Shown here: positions 49,401 to 53,813 of the stretch, piece by piece
How positions within the stretch are numbered: the first letter of the stretch is position 1
Layout of the letters: the number at the start of each line of letters is the position of its first letter
Assembly: GCA_038211015.1 (NCBI GenBank)
Contig: JBBQVZ010000002.1
Span: 1 to 53,813, forward strand
Direction of reading: 5' to 3'
Origin: JBBQVZ01 sp038211015
GTDB lineage: Bacteria; Actinomycetota; UBA4738; HRBIN12
Length of the DNA: 53,813 bases
Position numbers and translations under genes: made by a program
Notes under the pieces: generated by a model
Database searches by the model: none
What the model saw: the letters and a program-made list of their open reading frames with translations, nothing else
Told to the model about the DNA's origin: nothing

Positions 49401-51294
49401 GGTAGGGGTCGGCGACATGTCGGGCGACGTGTTCGGCAACGGGATGCTCCTGTCGCCGTTCATCAAGCTCGTGGCGGCGTTCGACCACCGGCACGTGTTC
49501 GTCGATCCCGATCCGGACCCGACGATCAGCTTCGAGGAGCGCCGTCGGCTGTTCGACGTGCCGGGCTCTTCCTGGAACGACTACGACCGATCGAAGATGT
49601 CGCCCGCGGGCGACATCTTCGATCGCAAGGCGAAGAGCGTGACGCCCTCGCGTGAGGTGCGCGCCGCGATCGGCATCCCCGACGACGCACCTGAGGAGAT
49701 GACGCCGAACGTCCTGATCAAGGCCATCCTGAAGGCGCCCGTGGACCTGCTGTGGAACGGCGGCATCGGCACCTACGTGAAGTCGACGAAGGAGTCGAAC
49801 GGAGACGTGGGCGACCGGGCCAACGACTCGGTGCGGATCAACGGTAACGACGTGCGGGCCCGGGTCGTCGGCGAAGGTGGCAACCTCGGGTTCACGCAGC
49901 TCGGCAGGATCGAGTACGCCCTCGGGGGCGGCCGGATCAACACGGACTTCATCGACAACTCCGCCGGCGTCGACACGTCCGACCACGAGGTGAACTGGAA
50001 GATCCTGTTGGGGCTCGCCGTGTCGCGGGGAGAGCTCACGTTGGAGGAGCGGAACGAACTGCTCCAATCGTGCGCGCCCGACGTGGTCGACCACGTCCTG
50101 TACGACAACTATCTCCAGGCGCAGATCCTGTCGCAGGAGCTCGACTTCTCGGTCGAGCGCAACGACGCGTACGAGGACCTGATGCAGCAACTCGTCGCCG
50201 ACGGCGAGCTTGAGCGCGAGGTCGAGTTCCTGCCCAACTCGGAGGAGATGCTGGAGCGGCGCGCGAACGGCCAAGGCATGGTGCGTCCCGAGCTCGCGGT
50301 GTTGCTCGCGTACGCGAAGCGTTCGATCGCCGCCGAGCTCATCGAGTCCGACTTACCGGATTCCGAATACCTGGAACAGAACGATCTGCGCCGCTATCTC
50401 CCGCCCGCGATCGTCGATCGATTCGGCCATCTGATCCCCGAGCACCCGCTGAAGCGTGAGCTGATCGCCACGATCGTGGCGAACGACGTCGTGAATTCGG
50501 CAGGGATCACGTTCGTCTCCCGGATGGTGACGGAGACCGGTTCGCATCCGGCAGACGTGGTGCGTGCGTATCGGATCGCGCGCGACGTCACCGGCGCGGT
50601 CGAGCGGTGGGAGGCGATCGAGGCGCTCGACGGCGTGATCGACCCACATGTGCAGGGGGACCTGATGCGAGGTGTGGACTACCTGGAGGAGACCGCGTCG
50701 CGTTGGTACCTGGTGCAGTCGCACGGCGAGCGACTGTCGGAGGCGATCGACGATCAGCGTGCGTCGTTCGCCGAGCTCTCCTCCCTGATCTGGCAGATCG
50801 GCCCGGAGCCGTGGCGCGAGGAGCACGAGCTCGACGTTCGGCGTCTGGTTGCGGAGGGTGTGCCGCAGGAGATCGCGCGACGGCACGCGTTCCAGGGCGA
50901 GTTGGTCCACGGTCCCGACATCATCGCCGTCGCCCACGCGGCGGGCTGGGAGGTGATGCAGGTGGCCCGCGCCTTCTTCATGGTGGGAGAGCGGGTCGGT
51001 CTCGACTGGCTCGAGCACCGCTTGGAGTCGCTGCCCGTCGGCACGCACTGGCAGCGATGGGCGGCCCAGTCGATGGAGGACGATCTGTTCCTGGTTCGTC
51101 GTCAGCTGGTCGAGAAGATGATCGCGGAAGCGCCAGAGATGGCGGTTGACGAGGCGGTTGAGGCGTTCTTCGTCCGGCGCGCCGAGGCCGAGGAACGCTT
51201 GCAGAGGTTCATCAAGAACCTGTCGGTCGAGGGCGTCACCGACCTGGCCCAGTTCACCGTCGCGCTGAGACAGGTGCGCACGCTGCTCGGATAG
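46429..51294 (+). CDS. gdh: NAD-specific glutamate dehydrogenase, large (180 kDa) type
   Basis: 1621 residues, the size of the 180-kDa class. It converts glutamate to 2-oxoglutarate and ammonium with NAD+, mainly in catabolism. The long N-terminal regulatory part includes ACT-like regions (ESNVDDSPFLVDSVTEELTA near residue 120). The catalytic domain begins around residue 790, with RGGIRWSDRREDYRTEVLG and the conserved lysines K846 and K851 in GLMKAQMVKNAIIVPDG. It continues through the KGGFILKR segment and the nucleotide-binding VVGEGGNLGFTQLGRIEYA. The GTG at 46429 has a GAGAGGCGAC ribosome site. It appears to be a single-gene unit between a divergent membrane gene and a convergent CAP gene. 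Together with transaminases such as SerC, it links amino acid breakdown to 2-oxoglutarate. Confidence 0.95.
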   Translation: MSDTVERTSSGQTSHAGQRPAAAASGSEPRPALGPLLALIEERIPVERRETVAAFAKTYLRRLADDELAAAPPEELYGLVCSTFDFVDGRRLQPWVVRVFTPDVATDGFTSPGTVLESNVDDSPFLVDSVTEELTARNLVVRRILHPVVGTSRDEEGRLERISSARDASHRESVMHFELDRRLSDAKRADLEERVKTILRDVRLVVRDFEPMQDRAHHMLEMARHAAVRYSPQEVGETVDFLDWLLQLNFVFLGYREYELADTPDGRAISAVSGSGLGILSDVSRSTFSETTLLDSLDPGLRRRIEDGDLLVFSKTNAYSTVHRRARMDYIGVRRVNAEGEIVGEARMIGLFTSKAYMEPAAKTPLLHHKLEQVLTAEDLIPGSHDYKAATTLFESFPKDELFQASAGELRRLIGGLLQLERHGGIRVLVRRDLYGRSISIVVALPRDRFNADLRKSLQQLFKERFHGSTVDYHLSLGETENARIFFTVHVDPGIQIPEVPYEELEQEVERLARTWDDDLRDALISRVGADRGSALADRYAPRFPEYYKSNRDWDLIVDDVLKLDEMEQNDEGFVVGLGNEATGERLTRVKLYKTGGKVDLSAFMPILEALGLRVVEEVPTGLLGEGKVYIHDFGVLDSRGAVLDLEHSSHRMEETIVAVWRGQAESDSLNRLVVTGGLAWEQVGVLRAYRKYRQRISTRFTEEYRNDALAENPVIASKLVHYFETRFDPDRASTEDEMEAIRKDILQDLRQVSSLDQDQIIRHMLGTIQASVRTNAYRPVRESLSFKLRSGAVPEMPKPFPLFEVFVYSAEMEAIHLRGGMVARGGIRWSDRREDYRTEVLGLMKAQMVKNAIIVPDGSKGGFILKRNPQTPDMLKAEVIKQYVTFMRGLLDITDNLDQGKVVHPERVRVLDGDDTYLVVAADKGTATFSDTANGVAAEHGYWLGDAFASGGSAGFDHKALAITARGAWESVKRHFRELGIDIMSTPFTVVGVGDMSGDVFGNGMLLSPFIKLVAAFDHRHVFVDPDPDPTISFEERRRLFDVPGSSWNDYDRSKMSPAGDIFDRKAKSVTPSREVRAAIGIPDDAPEEMTPNVLIKAILKAPVDLLWNGGIGTYVKSTKESNGDVGDRANDSVRINGNDVRARVVGEGGNLGFTQLGRIEYALGGGRINTDFIDNSAGVDTSDHEVNWKILLGLAVSRGELTLEERNELLQSCAPDVVDHVLYDNYLQAQILSQELDFSVERNDAYEDLMQQLVADGELEREVEFLPNSEEMLERRANGQGMVRPELAVLLAYAKRSIAAELIESDLPDSEYLEQNDLRRYLPPAIVDRFGHLIPEHPLKRELIATIVANDVVNSAGITFVSRMVTETGSHPADVVRAYRIARDVTGAVERWEAIEALDGVIDPHVQGDLMRGVDYLEETASRWYLVQSHGERLSEAIDDQRASFAELSSLIWQIGPEPWREEHELDVRRLVAEGVPQEIARRHAFQGELVHGPDIIAVAHAAGWEVMQVARAFFMVGERVGLDWLEHRLESLPVGTHWQRWAAQSMEDDLFLVRRQLVEKMIAEAPEMAVDEAVEAFFVRRAEAEERLQRFIKNLSVEGVTDLAQFTVALRQVRTLLG

Positions 51295-51316
51295 GCCCGA
51301 CGGCCGGTTCGCGTCG

Positions 51317-51796
51317 TCAGTCGAAGGCCTGGAACGTCACCCAGTAGTAGCCGTCGACGTGCGCAACGCCGAGACCCACGTGGTGGAACCGCGGGTCGAG
51401 CATGATCCGGCGGGTTTCCGCTCGGCCGAGCCACGCGTCTCGGATCCCCTGAAGGCCGCGACCCTTGCCCAGGTCCTCGCCGAACACCGATCCTCCGACC
51501 CCGCGCACCAGGTCGGCGAGGTTCGGCGTGTGCGAGATCGTCCCGGCACTCCCCATGCGTTTGGAGTGCCGCAGGGCCTCCTTGCTGAGGCGAGCGTTGA
51601 TGCGTAGCTCCGGGAGCCCTCGCACCTCACGCGACCGGTTCACCAGGTTCAGCATCCGTCGCGCGAGCTCGTCCGCGGTCGGTCGTGGCGTCGATCGTGC
51701 GCTCGCGTGCACGGACGGGGCGACGAACGCCGCGCCGATCAGCGTGAGCAACACCATGCTCGCGGCCACGCGCGAGCGCGTTCGGGGGGAGGTCAT
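51317..51796 (-). CDS. Secreted CAP (SCP/PR1)-domain protein
   Basis: 159 residues. A signal peptide (hydrophobic segment 11-26, cleavage near HASA at about 32) precedes a CAP domain of about 115 residues. The family pattern is LARRMLNLVNRSREVRGLPEL, SKEALRHSKRMGS with ISHTPNL, FGEDLG, and the ending HHVGLGVAHVDGYYWVTFQAF. Bacterial CAP proteins are mostly of unknown function, with some lytic or ligand-binding roles suggested. It is a tandem paralogue of the next gene. The ATG at 51796 has TAGGCT 9 nt upstream, so each copy seems to have its own promoter. Confidence 0.88.
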   Translation of the reverse strand: MTSPRTRSRVAASMVLLTLIGAAFVAPSVHASARSTPRPTADELARRMLNLVNRSREVRGLPELRINARLSKEALRHSKRMGSAGTISHTPNLADLVRGVGGSVFGEDLGKGRGLQGIRDAWLGRAETRRIMLDPRFHHVGLGVAHVDGYYWVTFQAFD

Positions 51797-51805
51797 CTCA
51801 CGCGG

Positions 51806-51811
51806 AGCCTA
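51806..51811 (-). promoter_or_regulatory. Putative -10 box (TAGGCT) for CAP gene 1
   Basis: TAGGCT lies 9 nt before the ATG at 51796, in the 43-bp gap between the two CAP genes. Confidence 0.45.
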
Positions 51812-51839
51812 CTGCGCGGGGAGCTTCGGGGTCCAGCAG

Positions 51840-52298
51840 CTAGCCGTAGAGCTGCAGGGTGACCCAGAGCCACCCTTTCGCTCGAACGACGCCGATCCCG
51901 GCAGAGCTGAACGCGGGGTTCAGCAGGTTCGTCCGGTGATGCATGCTCTGCATCCACAGTTGCTCGACCCGGAGGAGCGTCTCCGCGTACGCGACGTTCT
52001 CGCCCCATGTCCTGGCGTCGTACGGCCGCACGAGGTCAACGAGGTTCGACGTGTGGAACAACACGTAGCGACGTCCCATCTCGATGCTGTGGCGCAATGC
52101 CTCCCGCGAGAGACGCAGGTTCATGTGAACCGTGTGAAGGCCGTGCGCGTTTCGCGTCTGGTTCACCAAGCGCAGCATCTCGTTCTGGAAGCGCTGGGCT
52201 CGACCACCGGCGTGCGCGGCCTGGGCGGGAATGGTGAGTATGACCGCCATCACGAGGGGACCTGCGATCACGCGCACCAACCGTCGAAGGTTGGTCAT
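51840..52298 (-). CDS. Secreted CAP (SCP/PR1)-domain protein, second copy
   Basis: 152 residues. The signal peptide (about 9-28, cleavage after AHA near residue 30) is followed by a CAP domain: FQNEMLRLVNQTRNAHGLHTV, SREALRHSIEMGRR, LFHTSNL, WGENVAYAE, SMHHRTNLLNPAFSSAGIGV and WVTLQLYG. The CAP tetrad positions (His in FHTS, Glu in WGEN, His in MHHR) are better preserved here than in the neighbouring copy, where HHR is replaced by ETRR. It is co-directional with the first CAP gene but has its own TAGGCT box, 8 nt before the ATG. Confidence 0.88.
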   Translation of the reverse strand: MTNLRRLVRVIAGPLVMAVILTIPAQAAHAGGRAQRFQNEMLRLVNQTRNAHGLHTVHMNLRLSREALRHSIEMGRRYVLFHTSNLVDLVRPYDARTWGENVAYAETLLRVEQLWMQSMHHRTNLLNPAFSSAGIGVVRAKGWLWVTLQLYG

Positions 52299-52306
52299 GC
52301 TCTAAG

Positions 52307-52312
52307 AGCCTA
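52307..52312 (-). promoter_or_regulatory. Putative -10 box (TAGGCT) for CAP gene 2
   Basis: TAGGCT lies 8 nt before the ATG at 52298. Confidence 0.45.
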
Positions 52313-52379
52313 ACGACCGGAGACCTTGGACGCAAACACACCGGTCAGCACGTTGGAACATTCGGTACGGAACATGCGG

Positions 52380-52688
52380 TCAGGCTTTGTCGCGCAGCTT
52401 CTTCGGCGTGATCGATCGACCGACGAAGTGGATCGAGACGCCGAGCAGGACGGCGAACAGCGTAGTGATGAGCACGAACCCGATAACGATCGTGACGGGG
52501 TTCTCGCCCGCTCCCGGCCCGATCGCGCGCACGATCGCGTAGATCGTCAGGAACACGTACAGCACCACGACGAAGACGAACGACATCGTCGTGAAGAACG
52601 CGACGATGATGCCCCCGATCGCAAGGCCGATCCCTTTGGATCCGCCTCCACGTTCGTCCCGATCCTGGCTGCGTTCGCCTCCCGGCAT
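52380..52688 (-). CDS. Small membrane protein of unknown function
   Basis: 102 residues. A hydrophilic N-terminus (MPGGERSQDRDERGGGSKG) precedes two predicted membrane helices at about 22-55 (a long hydrophobic stretch, possibly two short helices) and 66-88, with a basic C-terminus (SITPKKLRDKA). No family is recognised. The ATG at 52688 is 6 nt after TAGACT, which suggests a leaderless message. The gene is divergent from the zinc-ribbon gene, with about 90 bp between the starts. Confidence 0.75.
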   Translation of the reverse strand: MPGGERSQDRDERGGGSKGIGLAIGGIIVAFFTTMSFVFVVVLYVFLTIYAIVRAIGPGAGENPVTIVIGFVLITTLFAVLLGVSIHFVGRSITPKKLRDKA

Positions 52689-52694
52689 GGGCCG

Positions 52695-52700
52695 AGTCTA
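52695..52700 (-). promoter_or_regulatory. Putative -10 box (TAGACT) for the small membrane protein
   Basis: TAGACT lies 6 nt before the ATG at 52688 on the minus strand, the classic spacing for a leaderless mRNA. Confidence 0.5.
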
Positions 52701-52779
52701 GCCGTGCCGATGACCCTTCAGGGACGGCCGCCTCCGACCGATGGAGTTCCAGGAAGATCTCAGGCTACCGGAGCGCACG

Positions 52780-53514
52780 ATGCAGACCGAAGAACGTGCA
52801 GTCTGTCCCTCCTGCGGTGGGGACAACCCGAAGGCGGCTGCCTTCTGTTGGCGCTGCTACGCGAACATGACGCCGACGCAGACGCCGGCGGGCCCGGGCT
52901 ACGTCGGCGGACAAGGTGCCGCCCGGTCCTTCGGCCATCCGGGCGCGCCGTTGCCGATCCAGCCGTCGATGCCCGCTCCGCCGCCGTCGAGGAGCGGGGC
53001 GTCGACGATCGCTCGGGTCGCGGTCACCGCGGTCGCGTCGCTCATCGCGGTGTTCGGTGTTCGATCCGTGCTGCATCACGGGCCGTCGCTCCCGGACATG
53101 GTGGCCGGCACTCCACGCATCACGACGCAGGAGATCAAGGACTTCGAGAAGGAGATGGTCGAGAACGGCAAACGTTCGGACCTGGACGTCGCGGCGGGCG
53201 CCTACGGCACCGGCGCGGTACCGACGTTCGTCGTGCTGTTGGTCGAGGGGCGAACGAACGAGGCCACCGACGACATCTTCAGCGAGTTCGTCGGCGGCAT
53301 GACGTCGGGCGGTGCCACGGTTGAGGCCAGCGCGACCCAGAGCGGCCAGCACGAGGGCGTGGAGTATCGGTGCGTTCCCGTGGTGGCTCCCCAGATCCAG
53401 GCCGCCGCGTGCATGTGGCGCGACGACGGCACGGTGGGGATCGTCTTCCGGCTCGATGCAAGCATCGACGAGACCAAGGACCTGCTCTTCCGGACGTACG
53501 ACGAGATCGCCTGA
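52780..53514 (+). CDS. Zinc-ribbon, single-pass membrane protein of unknown function
   Basis: 244 residues from ATG 52780, which has GGAG 6 nt upstream; an in-frame ATG at 52741 would add 13 residues without a good ribosome site. An N-terminal zinc ribbon (CPSCGGDNPKAAAFCWRCY) is followed by a Pro/Gly-rich linker, one membrane helix (about 87-107, IARVAVTAVASLIAVFGV) and a C-terminal globular domain of about 130 residues. That domain has no recognised family; it holds two cysteines (in YRCVPV and AACMW) that could pair outside the cell. This layout is common in actinobacterial proteins of unknown role. It is followed 61 bp later by another zinc-ribbon gene. Confidence 0.78.
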   Translation: MQTEERAVCPSCGGDNPKAAAFCWRCYANMTPTQTPAGPGYVGGQGAARSFGHPGAPLPIQPSMPAPPPSRSGASTIARVAVTAVASLIAVFGVRSVLHHGPSLPDMVAGTPRITTQEIKDFEKEMVENGKRSDLDVAAGAYGTGAVPTFVVLLVEGRTNEATDDIFSEFVGGMTSGGATVEASATQSGQHEGVEYRCVPVVAPQIQAAACMWRDDGTVGIVFRLDASIDETKDLLFRTYDEIA

Positions 53515-53575
53515 ACAGACCCTTCATCGTCACGGTCGGGTGTGGCTCCGACGCGCGTGGGACACTGAGCGGGTG

Positions 53576-53813
53576 ATGGCGAGCGCATCGGAAAGCGGCC
53601 GGTGTCCGACATGTGGTGAGGGAACGTTGGTCGATGTCTCGTTCGATCTCCACCCGGCAGACCCCGATGCCGACGGCACGCAGGAAGCCGAGAGCCGCCA
53701 GATCGAGACGTACTCGTGCGGTCACACGGTCATCGGGCCACGGTTGTCCAGCGCCGACCAGGAGGCCATGACCGTCGAGCGCCGTACCTCGGACGAGACG
53801 ACGATGCCGGCCG
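53576..53813 (+). CDS. Zinc-ribbon protein, 3'-truncated by window edge
   Basis: An open frame from ATG 53576 (or GTG 53573) runs to the end of the window, 79 codons without a stop. It starts MASASESGRCPTCGEGTLVD, and a second metal-ligand pair appears as YSCGHTVIG, so it looks like a split CxxC...CxH zinc ribbon. The segment after it is acidic and Thr/Ser-rich. The function and full length are unknown. No clear ribosome site is seen; GACACT at about 53562 is a weak -10 candidate. Confidence 0.6.
   Translation, partial: MASASESGRCPTCGEGTLVDVSFDLHPADPDADGTQEAESRQIETYSCGHTVIGPRLSSADQEAMTVERRTSDETTMPA

Overview
The window is high-GC bacterial chromosome with tightly packed, mostly overlapping genes. 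An uncultured Actinomycetota-like lineage fits best. The LeuB is of the actinobacterial type, ilvB is preceded by a branched-chain leader peptide and attenuator as in Streptomyces and Corynebacterium, there is a giant NAD-dependent glutamate dehydrogenase, and many genes carry a TANNNT -10 box only 5-11 nt from the start codon, as expected for leaderless mRNAs. The phylum is inferred; no rRNA is present. No tRNA, insertion sequence, CRISPR array or prophage was seen. No stretch over about 300 bases lacks a gene or an annotated leader/pseudogene.

Layout. 1-8.8 kb: a 5'-truncated amidase converging on a PuuB-like FAD oxidoreductase, then ilvD, thrC, two NitT/TauT-type ABC permeases plus ATPase (no binding protein in view), and two paralogous cupins. 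8.8-21.0 kb: a secreted barrel protein; a DeoR regulator with a nucleotidyltransferase-like gene and a metallophosphoesterase; an APC permease; then two convergent cassettes, each pairing a dimethylglycine/sarcosine-dehydrogenase-type flavoprotein (DAO + aminomethyltransferase domains) with a choline-kinase-like phosphotransferase. The second cassette has a clear leaderless promoter and a palindromic site. The recurrent kinase + dehydrogenase pairing is the best candidate here for an undescribed pathway.

21.0-30.5 kb: a frameshifted nucleotidyltransferase pseudogene, then a complete branched-chain amino acid operon: promoter, leader peptide MSTRELFGRSVLVLIR, attenuator, a small unknown gene, ilvB-ilvN-ilvC-leuA-leuB-cimA and a GNAT acetyltransferase, largely joined by 4-nt overlaps. 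With ilvD at 2.7 kb and citramalate synthase this supports Ile/Val/Leu synthesis with a threonine-independent route to 2-oxobutyrate; leuCD and ilvE are not in the window.

30.5-39.5 kb, all on the minus strand: a PBP4-type D-Ala-D-Ala carboxypeptidase, a GGDEF-EAL protein, an MFS exporter, a TPR protein and a PAS histidine kinase. The GGDEF-EAL protein and the kinase share the same multi-pass N-terminal membrane module. 39.5-46.2 kb: an alpha-oxoamine-synthase-like PLP enzyme, serC, a USP-USP-Rieske fusion, a small membrane protein, a DDAH-family hydrolase and two receiver-like proteins, one with a transmembrane helix and a repetitive beta-rich outer domain. 46.4-53.8 kb: the 1621-residue NAD-glutamate dehydrogenase, two tandem secreted CAP-domain proteins, a small membrane protein, a zinc-ribbon membrane protein and a truncated zinc-ribbon gene at the window edge.
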